Positions 25,201-36,748 of a stretch of DNA of 64,000 nucleotides are shown here, in pieces. Source of the DNA: Cyprinodon diabolis (Eukaryota; Chordata; Actinopteri; Cyprinodontiformes; Cyprinodontidae); contig CM060072.1 in NCBI GenBank assembly GCA_030533445.1, positions 12,801,875-12,865,874 on the forward strand. The letters are read 5' to 3'. Below the pieces are notes generated by a model. That model was not told the origin of the DNA, searched no databases, and was given only the letters and a program-made list of their open reading frames with translations. Positions within the stretch are counted from its first letter, which is position 1, and each line of letters opens with the position of its first letter. A program made the position numbers and the translations under genes.

Positions 25201-28200
25201 GTTTTGTAAGAATGAGTTTAAAAATCTAAATTAAATTTGAATATTTCTTTATATGTTGTCACAATGATTCTGTTAACATAATTGGCTGTTTTAGGTAATG
25301 ATTAAGCTCTAAGTAGGAAAAAGCCTCTTTAAAATATTTCTTATAAGGCTGCATTTACATGTATCTGTATTCATTATATTACTATGTGGATAGGAGCAGG
25401 TCATTTAAATGTGTACCATAATTCATTATTTCAATTTATCATGTCACATTATTTTTTACTGCTTAAATCTCCATATTTTTTTTCACAGAATTACTATAAA
25501 ATCCACAAAAAGCAAGATATGTGTAGAGTTTTATTAAATGTAAAATATATGTTCAAGTTTAATAAAAAGATTGTGTTGAACATATTTTGTACTTATAAGA
25601 ACAATGCAGCTTAACATAGTTGCAAACAGTTCATGATCCTTTGAATAAAATATATTTTTTTATAGAATTATAAAATTAAATAATCAGCCTTTCTGTCTAA
25701 TTGAAGCCATAGAATATGAGTGCTAAAAAACAGAAGATATAAAAAGTTAGATTAAACAGGACATTTTGCCTTAGGCACTCAGTCAATCCTTAATGTAGAA
25801 GTATTGCAAGAGGACTCAGGGAGCGGAGGTTATTATTAAATACAGCCCTTGTAAAAAAAAAAAAAACAGTTTTTATTATTAATTCTCATAAATGTCAGGT
25901 TATGACCCACCAACACTTTGATTTGCATCCAAACCATGTTGTACATCTTTGGTGCCAACTTCACTTTATTATTCATACTGTATTTATTCTAATTTGAATG
26001 CAAGTGTAAAATTGCCTAATGGAAAGGATCTACTGACTTGGGGTGGAGGATGGAGGGTTGTGGGGTTAAGTAAGACATATTAGGTTCTATTATTTGTATT
26101 TCCTTTATAATAGCTCAGATCTTCAACAGCTTATCTTAGGCAATATCTCGCCCAGAGACGTAATTACTCTACATACAACCTGGAAGGTTAAAAAGAAAAA
26201 TAGGCATCCCTTTTTTTTTCCTTCAACAAATATACCAGCTGCTGTCTTGTAAGATTGTGCTCTCCATTTTTATAGAGAATTCACAACTCCTAATTTGGTG
26301 TTATGCAAAATTCATAGTTTTAATCTATCTGTAAAACCATCTATTTAAACTCTTAAGTCCACAATATAAAGTACTATGACGTTCTACTACATATCCACAA
26401 ACAATTATGCAAAATGCTACGGACTTAAGGTAAATGCTTTTTTATATGTATTTAAAGTTGGTAATACCTTTCTGTTTTTATAAGAGAAATTTCACAGCAG
26501 AGAAATTCAGGATTTCCTTATAACAAGAGTATGATATTTAGCCACAAATAAAAATAAAACTGACAGTTTTGAACACACTCTGTTAGAACAAAACATGTTA
26601 TTTTTTTCATGGTATATTAAATAAGCCTTAGATTTACTAGTTTTTCATCTGCAAGGTTTGCAAAAAATCTATTTGCAAAACGTAGTTAATCGGCATAAGG
26701 GTCTTTTTGATATTTTTTTTCTTTTAAAATCAGGTCTACATAAGACTGACTTTAAACAATTTAGTCCAGATTACGATGTCAAAAGTTTTGTCATGAGTCT
26801 TTAGGTTGTTAGTAGGTCATTTTCAAAATATTTGAGTTAAAAAAAGTATGGACAAACCACAACAAACAGATGCAATCCAAAAGGGACATCATAGAGGAAG
26901 GCAAGCATTTTATTATTTGTAGGAAATATACCCACAAATAAACCCTAAGGTATGTCTGGTCATACAGTAGCAACACACAGGAAGAAGATTGGTTGTTTGA
27001 AGATAGGTACGTTTATGAAATCCAAACCTACTGAGCCCACAAAGGAATTAAAATAATCCGTGAAAATGTTGATTGATGTGCCAGCACAAGGGCAGATCAG
27101 AGCAAAAATGCAGACCTTAAGTTTTGGAGACATGACCTGTGACATGACCATAATAACTATTTTTTAATTTAGGCTTAACAGCCGAACAAAACAATTCTAT
27201 GTTTAGGGTACAGGGGTGGCAGCATCAGTCTGTTAGTGTGTTCTTCATGCAGGAGGGACTGGTGGACTCTATAGAATAAACTGAATAACAAGAAACAACA
27301 GAAGGTTACACTTAATGCTTGTTTTCCAGATAGAACATGACTCCAACAAACTTTAAAGGGCAAAGTGTCTGGTCTTACCTGTTTGTTTGGTGGACAGGAA
27401 ACAAAAACTTTGAAGATTTTTAAACTGAACAAAATGGATTCTTTGCAGGTATGGCTATAAACTTTAATATTTCTGTTGTAAATAACTTGCTGTGTGTTTC
27501 TGATGAAAACGAAATCTCTCAAAAGACAAGAAAACTATATGAACACTTTAAGTGTTTTCATACGCCTCTCACTAAAAGGTGTAAAATTATTTACTGTTTT
27601 GACTGAGAAAAATGTTTCTGGTAGTTGGATTATGCATACCTTTAGTGATGAGCTTCAGGTCTTTGAGTTGGAAGTGCTTACCATTAATCTAATCTTTAGA
27701 GCCAAACAGTAATTATCAGTTTTACTACACAGGCGGGGCAATTCAAAAACATTAATTACCCACACTCACTAGAAACGAGTTGCTAAAATAGGAAAAGTAT
27801 CTTCAAATATAAATCTGCCAGGGATATAAATACATTTGGGACAGTGAGGAAACTTAAAATAAAGTATTAATGTAATGCTTTCCTTTCTTAAAATGTTGCT
27901 TAATTTAAGAAATATCATGCACATAAAACAGTCAGGTGAGAGGGCAGCAGTGGTTGCAAAAACATCTGGCACATCCATGTCAGATTTTATTTACCTAAAC
28001 AAAGTAGCTAATCAAGAACAAAGTATTGAATCTTGCATTTAACTCAAAATATTGATGAAGATGAATAAAATGTTTCACAATGACAACTAAATGGGGAACT
28101 TAGCAATGTTTAGCTGTTTTGAAAAATGGGTCACGTTCTTTTCACTTCTTCCCAAAGTCAAATTAGTTGCACTGAAGTTCCTAGGAGTAGGCCTCAGTTA

Positions 28201-29905
28201 ACCTGTACTTTGCTGTTTACACCCTGAGGTGTGCTGTCAAAAAAAAAAACGCTGCCTGACGACAACCTGACAACCCCATCCATCTCTTTTACCCACTGGA
28301 GAGAGTAGATCTGTTATGGCAATCAATAACATTCACAATTAGTTTCCCCCCTGAATGCAGCTAGGTTGGTACAGGTTGGTTGGGGTTCTGTTCTGTTGGC
28401 CTATGGTCCCAAGCACAGCTGGACAGTGTGTAAATGCAGCCCAGGCTCATGCCAGCCACATGTCCTGACATTAGCGAAAGTCTCTTGAGAGGTGCTGACA
28501 TTTCCATATGTCCAGCCAAAAAGATGGAGAGGTGTGTGACACAATGCGTCTGCAAGCGTGTGTGCATGCATCTTGTCATTTATGGGTGAGAAGTCCTGTG
28601 CAGTGTTTTGTTTTTCACCTTGGCCCAGCCACCTGGAAAATCTCCTCCAGAGGGGGTAAGCAGCACTAAGGGGGGCTCTCCAGACGTGTATTATGTGTCT
28701 ATATCAAGCCGTGAAAATAGATACATGTCATTCATCACAAAGATATCTTGAAGTTAACTCTGACAAAACAAGGCTAACTGCATAAAGCATACAACTCCCA
28801 GGATTCCACACTTTGACGTGAGAACCCTAGGCAACCTGCAGAGCTGTAGAGATGAGATTGACCGAGCCAAAACCAGCTCCACCAGCTTATGGTCAAGAAC
28901 TTTTATTTTTCTTTTCTTTTCACATAAAAAAACTAACTATAAAGAAATACTGCACACTGTTTTTGTGCAGTTATATTTAATAGTAACTAAGTGATATTTA
29001 AGTTGCTTTAAAATGTTTTTGCTTCTTTTGATTTTCTTCCAATTTGCCATTGCAGTATTGCAGAAGTACCCTCACCTCCATTTCAAACCAAATGGTTTGG
29101 ATGCTAACATGTCTTCTTTAAAGTTAAAAGAAGCCGCATAAAATTAATACGGATAGCTGGACGGCAGGTAGAAATACTGTAGAAAATTACACCTGGGAAC
29201 AGCCAGTTACAGCCTACCTCTCAATAGTTTTCAGTTGCAGTCATCATAGTTTGCTCTCATGGCAGTAACAAACTCAACAGTTTCGATCAGGGATGTGTTG
29301 TTTATGTTTTCTCTATAAAAGAATGAATATATCTTAGAAACCAAAGCAGTGTCACAAATCTACATGATTGTATTATTAAAAAGGTAAACCAATTTAGTTT
29401 AATTCAGAGCTTAAAAAAGGGATGGAACAATTAATTGAAAGTGCTCTGCTGTTGTTTATTATAGTCAATACCAGAGTCTTAAAATATTCAGATACTAATT
29501 ACTTAAAATAAATATTTTTTATATAATGTAAAATATGTTTAGGAAAAGAATAATGCAGCAGTAAAGCCTATGGGACGATTTAAATAGGTAGGCTACTAGA
29601 TGAGGCGGTGAGAGGTGATTTTCAGAGAGCAATCTGTGAAGTTTGTTGATGTTTGTCACACGTTGTTTTGTTTTTTCTTTTTAGGCTCAAAGAGGATCAC
29701 TATTTAACTTCATCTGTTTCCTGTCCTTCTGAACTCCTCTTATAAGGTAGGAGACTCCTATTTAAGGTATTCTGATTATTGAAATGTTTTACTGATTGTT
29801 TATGTCCCAGTCTGTCCCGCATGCTATACTCGCACTGTGTGATTCCAAACGGGGCAAAACTGACTGTTTTCGCTTGCGACTGACAGATTTTTTTTTGCAT
29901 TTCCC
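22227..29905. other. Anonymous AT-rich DNA, no gene seen
   Basis: This long stretch carries only short open frames without recognisable domains and simple sequence such as (CA)n near 23338 and CAGACAGA near 22567. The block at about 23690-23850 is less AT-rich and could be conserved noncoding DNA. No element ends could be paired. Confidence 0.4.
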
Positions 29906-29910
29906 GAGAG

Positions 29911-29965
29911 AAGAGAAGAGAAAACAATCCTGAGGAAAACAATCCTGAGGATTGTTTTCTCTTCC
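29911..29965. repeat. Short hairpin with tandem duplication
   Basis: The sequence AAAACAATCCTGAGG occurs twice in tandem (29921-29935 and 29936-29950). It is then followed by its inverse (ATTGTTTTCTCTTCC), giving a stem of about 17 bases with AAGAGAAAACAATCCT on the left side. Confidence 0.8.
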
Positions 29966-30012
29966 GAATCTGTCCTCTAAACTTATATATATATATGTAT
30001 ATATATATATAT

Positions 30013-30916
30013 TAGTGCTATCAAAATTATCGCGTGAATATCGCGTTAACGCGAGGACATTTTAATGGCGATAATTTTTTTAACGTGAGATTAACGCTAT
30101 GTGGTTTTATGGTACAATTTTCCGAGTACATCCCGCTGCAGCCTGCGGGAAGGCGGGGCTATTTTTCCCCATCTATGCATTTTCCATAGGCTTCGAGAGC
30201 GGAGCTCCTCAAGGGAAAAAGACGCTCATACACTGGGTAGCGCTAGTGCCTTTTCTTTAAGCCCCACCGCCAACAAACAAGTTGAGTGTCTGGTGCCTAG
30301 TAGCAACCTGAAATACGCTGAGAAAACAGATTACTGAGGTGAAATGGAATCTGCTACGGCACTCTTGCTGTCTGTGTACGCCACAGGTCAGTATCGTGTG
30401 TGTGTGTGCTCGTGTGTGTGTGCGTTCGCATTTTTGTTAAGAGGCTGAAAAGTAACTTTCTAGAGCATAGACTACCTCCATCTAGTGATGTCGGTCTATT
30501 GATTTTGATGTATTGATTGAAAATTGTTCATTATTATCTTGGTTAATTAACATCTAATGTTAACTTGCTTGTCTTTGTTCAAAAGACTGTATTGACTGTA
30601 AAGACTGTCTTTTACACCAGCCTGTTTTCAGGGCCTTTTTTTTGGCTACATATTTTTTATTTTTTGCTACATGCCTCCCCATCTTCTTGCCAAATGTTTC
30701 TATGGCATAAATCAGTGTCTGTGACCTGTTTTCATTTAAAAAAAAATAACATTGGCACAAACCTAGCCTGTATGTATTTTTTGTATGTCATCGAGAGTAT
30801 TTAAATGATTTTCAAACAGAAAAAAAAATTTGCGATTAAAATGCGATTAATCGCGAGTTAACTTAGGCATTGATGCGATTAATCGTGATTAAAAAAATTT
30901 TATCGATTGACAGCAC

Positions 30917-30918
<2 letters not shown>
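30013..30918. mobile_element. Non-autonomous DNA element in a TA array
   Basis: The left end reads TAGTGCTATCAAAATTATCG and the right end, inverted, reads TAGTGCTGTCAATCGATAAA. The outer 11-12 bases pair with one mismatch. Both sub-ends are rich in CGATTAAT-like motifs (several copies of GCGATTAA near 30830-30895). No transposase frame exists inside. Because both flanks are (TA)n, the TSD cannot be read. Superfamily unassigned. Confidence 0.55.

Positions 30919-30962
<44 letters not shown>
30919..30962. repeat. (TA)n microsatellite
   Basis: This is an uninterrupted TA run between the DNA element on the left and a LINE 3' end on the right. It is part of the TA-rich locus 29986-31268. Confidence 0.9.
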
Positions 30963-30965
<3 letters not shown>

Positions 30966-31214
30966 AAAAAAAAAAACAAAAAAAAACTTTTTTCTCACCC
31001 CTCCTGGGGTGGTATGTGTCATCCTCAAGCTCGGGTCCTCGACCAGAGGCCTGGGAGTTTCAGGGTTCTGCGCAGTATCTTAGCTGTTCCTAGGACTGTG
31101 CTCTTCTGGACAGAGACCTCTGACCTGGAATCAGCTGTAGCCACTCTCCCAGTTTGGGGGTCACAGCCCCCAGTGCTCCAATTACCACTGGCACCACTGC
31201 TGCTCTTAGCAGCA
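30963..31214 (-). pseudogene. R4/Dong-type LINE, 5'-truncated 3' end
   Basis: Read on the minus strand, this encodes the last part of the LINE ORF, with VVPVVIGALGAVTPKLGEWL and LGTAKILRRTLKLPGLW. Its 3' untranslated end contains CACATACCACCCC and then runs into A-rich and TA repeat. It is severely 5'-truncated and is flanked by TA repeats on both sides. The same ending occurs at 51540-51600, 52975-53002 plus 59183, and 59990-60050. Confidence 0.75.

Positions 31215-31268
<54 letters not shown>
31215..31268. repeat. (TA)n microsatellite
   Basis: A TA run of about 52 bases directly adjoins the truncated LINE end. It is likely part of the original target array. Confidence 0.9.
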
Positions 31269-31271
<3 letters not shown>

Positions 31272-32463
31272 GCACTATATAATGTATATATAATTATATA
31301 ATGTAGCACTAATAATAAGGTAATCAGATTTCTGAAATCAAAATTTTGGACATGTCCAGCTCTTAGATAAATTGAAATACTGTATATCTCACCCAAAATA
31401 AAGTTAGAATACTGGGACGGTAATGGTTTCATTTATTTTTACATATTTATTTATATTTAAACAACAAAAGTCAAGTGTAAAAGCCACTCCACTCTGTTAG
31501 TATTTCCTAAGGTAATTTATTTCCTATTAATAGAATAAATAGTTTATAGTGTTATTATTAGAAAACTAGAACAGTGTCTACGTTTGGGGGTAGGAATGGA
31601 GGGGTCAAGAGTTGTGACCAGGGATTTCAAATTTTGAGGGGACCTACAGAGCTCTGCTGCCCCTAAGAGGAGAGTGACATGAGGAAAAGAAAAAAAAACT
31701 GAAAAGTAAAAGGTACCCCCACCTCTTAAAAATTTTTTTGTTCTCCACCAGAGGAACTCAGTTAGCTCAAAGGCTGATTGTTACAGGCACTTTTCATCAC
31801 CCTCATCCAGGAGCTTTGTTTATAAGGAGCCTGCTGCCAGCCTTCGATGCCTGAGGGTTTTGCCGTTGTGGCAAGCTTTAGCATGTGTTCTCTTCTAATA
31901 TGGTTTCTAATAAGAAACTATCTTTGAATTCTGCCCGGTTTCTTTTCCCCAGATGTTCAGACCTGCTTGCTGCACCAACCTTTGGAACAAGCTCCAAGAT
32001 TCAAGTGTCATGACTGATTAACAGGGTTCAACCTCCAGCTGGCAGCCCTCTGAGTTTGGACACAATTGCTCCCAGATCAAGACCTGTTCCCATTCCACCA
32101 AATACTGTTGAGTCACAGTAATAGGCAAGTAGGCCTTTTGCTCTCTGGTTCTTGGTTCATGGCTGATTTCCAAAGTTTGCTTTGGAAATACAAGTGAAAC
32201 TAACTTCATGGATTCTATTGTCATCATACGTGAATGCAACCTTTATGGAAAGAAATAATCTTCACACATATATCACTCATTCAAAGTGAACATCTTTTTC
32301 CTGGATTTCTGTTAATTTACCGACTCTACGCAATAAAATCTTTAAATCTTACCTGCATGAAGTTTAGATATTTACCAGTTGAGAACCCAAATGCAGAGAT
32401 GAGGAGGCACAGATGAGTTTTTGCTGTTTTAATCAAATAAAAGGGCAACAAAGACAAAATACA
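31269..32463. other. Anonymous DNA, no gene seen
   Basis: No recognisable coding or element structure was found between the TA array and the solo LTR. Confidence 0.45.
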
Positions 32464-32468
32464 AGAAC

Positions 32469-33242
32469 TGTCATGGCTTTGAGGTGCTTGACCCACATGC
32501 AGAACCAACACAGAAGGCAAGAGCAATTTTCAGACATTTAATTAAACAGCGAGGGAACCAAACACTGGGAGCTGTGGCACGGTGAGCAGGTGGACTATCA
32601 GCGCAGGCAGGACTGATCGATCTGCGGTGAGAGCCAAAGTTAGACACAGAGATAGGGAGAACGAGAGAGGGGAAACGTTAAAAAAACCTACCGCCGGATG
32701 AAGGAACCGGGCAGGGGGGAGTGGAGAGACGGACTCACTGAGGAACCTCCTGAGAAGTTGGCAGGTGACTGAGCGACAGGTGGCAGGTGATTGAAGTCTG
32801 TGAGGAGGGTCCCGAGCAGCAGCGGCCGAGGAGGAATCTGGGGGCAGCTGATGGAACCAGATGGACTTGAAAGGCTCTCCAGTCCGGCTTGGTACCTCCA
32901 AGGGAGCTGGAGGGATTATTCAGAGGTAGATCCAGAACAGTCTGAACCGGAGATCTTCCACTGAAGACGTCAGAGCACGAGGAATCACTGGAACGGTTTT
33001 CACAAGGAGAAAAGACCTGGGAAACACGGGAGACTTAGGTTAGCGCGGAGAAAAAGGTAAGCTGTCACAGACAGAGGCCTCTAAGCGTACCAACAAGGTT
33101 AACACTCTGGCGTCCATCAGCTGCCAGAGTGCTGCTTAAATAGCAGAGCCGCACGACGCTGAACAAGCCACAGGTGTGTACCACGCCCACCTGTCAGCTC
33201 AAGCCACCTGCGGAGAAGGGAGAGAAAAGCAGAGCCCTGACA
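32469..33242 (-). mobile_element. Solo LTR, 774 bp, minus orientation
   Basis: The unit begins TGTCATGGCTTTG and ends GCCCTGACA (TG...CA). It is flanked by the 5 bp direct repeat AGAAC at 32464-32468 and 33243-33247. On the minus strand a TATA-like CTATTTAAGC lies near 33135, in the expected upstream part, which sets the orientation. No internal body is present. A 5 bp TSD again fits a Ty3/gypsy-type element. Confidence 0.75.
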
Positions 33243-33247
33243 AGAAC

Positions 33248-34752
33248 TGTTTAGGTGCCACTGGTGGTGGCACTGTATCGATACTTTTAAAAATAAGTAT
33301 TGTATCCGGATACAACGTTTCAGTATCGATACTTTTTTGAGTTTCGATACTTTTGACAACCCTATTCTCCATTCACCCTCCCCGGATAAGTCGTCCGTAT
33401 CTGGCGGTAAGCAGAGCAGCAACTTCGCAGGTTTCTTTTACTTATCTAAGTCTTAATCACTTTCCTTTATCCTCCCGCAGAACCAGCGGTGCACATTAAC
33501 TGTGGTCTGTTGAAGCTTCGCTCCACTCCCAGATTCATTGAATTTTTTGGTGATGTCTACAGTGTGTTTGGCAGGTAACAGTTCAAGCTTGAGTTTCTCC
33601 TGTGATAAGAAAATTCAGCTTGGCAGTGGTTACTAATAAAAAATGTTCTGTCATAGGCACAACGTGGAAGGACTTTAAAATGACAATGCCCATATAAAAT
33701 CTCTGTGGCTTAACCTTCTCCATGTTCGGTTTTTTGTGTTTTGTTTTTTCCTTTCCAGTTTTACAAAAGCCTGCACTGCCCTCTTCTTCTTGTGTTTAAA
33801 ACACCGGCGGCCACCTAATGATTTGGAGTATGAATCAAACCCCTAAAATGCAGCATTCAGCAACAGACTAACACAAAATACAAAAAACATGACATGTGAT
33901 AAAGTAAATATCGGCGTTAATAGTCCAATGAAATAACGTGAAATTGATGAGTTAACTTGCCCAGCCCTAATATATACACAATTATATACAATTATACAAT
34001 ATATATATACACATTAAAAACCTGTTGATTTATTGGTCTAAAAGAGTAATGTAAGAGAAACATGGACCTGTTAATCAAGAATGATACCTTTTATGAGCCT
34101 GTGGCCGGGGGCATGTTGAGGTAAGCTGTGTTAGATTCGAAACTCACTCCCCCTTTCCATACACCACAATGCACAAAACGTTTGATTGAACAGCTTTAAC
34201 ATCCTAGATTTCTTATATTGGAATTTTTGCATGTAAATGCTTAAGATTTTTGTTTTACTTTATGAAAAATTATAGTAAGATCTAGTTGTGCTTTAACCTC
34301 CTCCATTTAGTGCAGTCACTTCTAAACTCATCCACATGCTTATCTGGCACACAAGGAAATAATTTCTTCCCTTTTTTGTTTCGAGAAATTATTTATGTTC
34401 CTTCATATTTTAAAATCCTAAGAGAATGGTAAATACATATTCAATTTCCCTAGAGGGAAGTGGGGAAAAAAAGACAACTCTAGCAAGTTGTGAATAGTTT
34501 ATACTCCACGCTTGTGAAAATGCATTAACTCAGCATATTAAAAGCCCTAAACAAATAAGGAGATATATTCCCTTTTAATAAATTAGGCTCTAGATGAGAA
34601 TGCAGATGAAAAGGGATTGTTAAAGCAAAGAAAATATTTTATGGAGAAGGAAGAATGCACAGTTTTTAATGCCTAATAAAGCATAAAGAGTCTTGAAAAA
34701 CTATACTTAACATTTGAACTTGTACATAGTTTGTCCTGATGAAAACATAAAC
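33248..34752. other. Mixed repeat debris, no gene seen
   Basis: About 33270-33360 holds several TATCGATAC palindromes (GTATCGATACTTTT twice), typical of fish DNA-element ends. About 33900-33975 ends in CTTGCCCAGCCCTAATA, which looks like one end of a GGGCTGGGC-type element, but I could not find its partner end. The rest is anonymous. Confidence 0.35.
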
Positions 34753-35446
34753 TTTAAAGGCATACTATGCAACATTTTTCAGTTAATTAATGTGTTCCAT
34801 AACGTTTTGGATGATTAAATGAGTCATTTCAGGTTGAACAAAGGTATTCTCGGCCGCCCTGGTGGTCTGTGGGGGAAATACCACACTTGCAATTTCAGGA
34901 GCCCTCGGCCCGCACCCACAGGCTCAGAAGTCTCGTGAGAGTCGGTCTTGCTTTACGGCGAGAACTGCTACATGCCCCCAGTGAAAGGCATGCTCATTGC
35001 TAGCGCAGTGGCGATATTTGTGCAGTTATCATGGCGGAACCAGAGAGAAAACAGTAAAAGCCCATGTCGGAGCAGGCAAGAAAGAGGAAAAGGGCTCTGG
35101 ACAGAGAGAGGAGTCATACACGGGTGAACATCGGGCAAGCTTTTTCCGAATGGCGAGAGCTAAAAGAAAAAGAAGACTGCAAGGCTGACGCGGACCTCGC
35201 GTTTCTGCTGATGCGATTGTAAGTAACATTGGAATGGTTTCTCTCTCTCTGTGTGCATGTTCATACTTTCACTGTGTTAGTCATTCGTTGCGTTCGCCTG
35301 TCTGCTAAGCTCAAAACAACCGCAACTGGCTTGACGGAGAAACCAGGAGAACAGCTGAGCATATTTACGACAGTGCACTTTTAATTTCGTCCTCTGGGGG
35401 GAGTCTCGCTGGAAAATCAACCCTGGTTGCATAGTATACCTTTAAA
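34753..35446. mobile_element. TIR element (about 690 bp) carrying an exon-like open stretch
   Basis: The ends read TTTAAAGGCATACTATGCAA on the left and, inverted, TTTAAAGGTATACTATGCAA on the right. They lie next to TTTAAA on both sides, so a TTAA-type TSD is possible. Inside, from about 35073 to 35219, an open stretch reads ...RERSHTRVNIGQAFSEWREL... and ends at GATTGTAAGTAAC, a good splice-donor-like site. The body is far more GC-rich than its surroundings. No transposase is seen. Superfamily not assigned. Confidence 0.6.
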
Positions 35447-35699
35447 ATCTATTTCTTGCATTGTACCTAAATAAATTCAGGTGAAGCAGAACTGTGAGGT
35501 GAAATCGTTTGTTTTTAGCCTGCTTATGTCAACACAAATCACAATAAGGTTTTATTTCTACAGCTGCACCTCTTTTGGGATACCTGGACCATCTTGATAT
35601 GACATGTCTAGAGAATAAAAAGCGCACACCTTTTTTTGCACGTCTTGAAAAATCAGTCTATTGAGCTAGAAAAGTCTCAATATTATTGAACTCACATAT

Positions 35700-35892
35700 G
35701 TAATCCACATATGCCCAGGACAAGACCCACACATGCACAGAACAATCCACACATGCACAGCACAAATCACACATGAACAGGGCAAGATTCACACATGCAC
35801 AGTACACCATCCGCGGAAGCACATGTTAAGATCCACACATGCACATGACATCCTCCACAGAAGCACACGGTAAGATCCACATATGCACAAAA
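35700..35892. repeat. Degenerate minisatellite, CACACATGCACA units
   Basis: The motif ATCCACACATGCACA and variants recur about seven to eight times, at spacings of roughly 24-30 bases, with diverging linkers such as GGCAAG and GTAAG. I see no coding meaning. Confidence 0.75.
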
Positions 35893-36182
35893 TGATTAAA
35901 ATAAGCAAATAAAATTTTCACATTCATAAAACAAGATTGAACAATTTTGATGAATACCCAATTATAGCATCTTGATTTATAAAAGCTACTAGTGGTCTTT
36001 AAACTTCACAGCATTTGTGTTTGTGTATTTTTGAGACTCAGTTGACGTCATTGATGCGCAGATTTGATTTGCAACTAATTAGATAACTCCTTTGATTCAG
36101 CCAGTCACAAGAATGTATACCAAATGGAATACATTTTACAAGGCGATAACAAGAAGAGCAGGACCTTGCTACATCTCCTGCT

Positions 36183-36336
<154 letters not shown>

Positions 36337-36748
36337 GGTCGGTAGGGAGATATCATCATCCCAACACACAGAGATTGGGTCCCCAGGCCCAACACCAACA
36401 AGCCCACTAAACGTAAGGGCGGCTGACCTACGACAGCAGATCATAACCAAACTGAATCCCCTAGTACGACGACCAAGACTGCCAAGGCTAAGTGACAGAG
36501 TACCCTCTGAAAGTCTTCTAGTAGATGTAAATGCAGCACTGCATACTATCCCCACTAAAGACATAACTGAGACCAATGAGCTGACCTACGCCACAGCTAC
36601 AGTGATCCTAGAGATGCTTGGCTATAAGATAAACACCACAGGCCACAAAGCAGAGCCCCCATGGAGGAGAAGGCTGGAAGCCAAGATCAAGGCAACACGA
36701 AGAGAGGTTAGTCAGCTCTCAGACCTGCAGAAAGGTGTAGGGAAGAGG
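36337..36748 (+). pseudogene. R4/Dong-type LINE ORF, segment 1 (upstream of RT)
   Basis: One continuous frame from about 36376 to 36748 encodes part of the ORF N-terminal to RT. Recognisable runs are [26 protein letters not shown] and WRRRLEAKIKATRREVSQL. The family is a restriction-like-endonuclease (RLE) LINE: the matching C-terminal nuclease is seen in the related copy at 59190-59665. The frame breaks only because a hAT element inserted at 36749. It resumes in frame after the hAT element at 39290. Confidence 0.75.

Noticed and set aside
31090..31301. Frames translating as repeated Ile-Tyr
   Set aside because: They are translations of the (TA)n microsatellite, not proteins. The same applies near 36190-36345 and 52823-53070.
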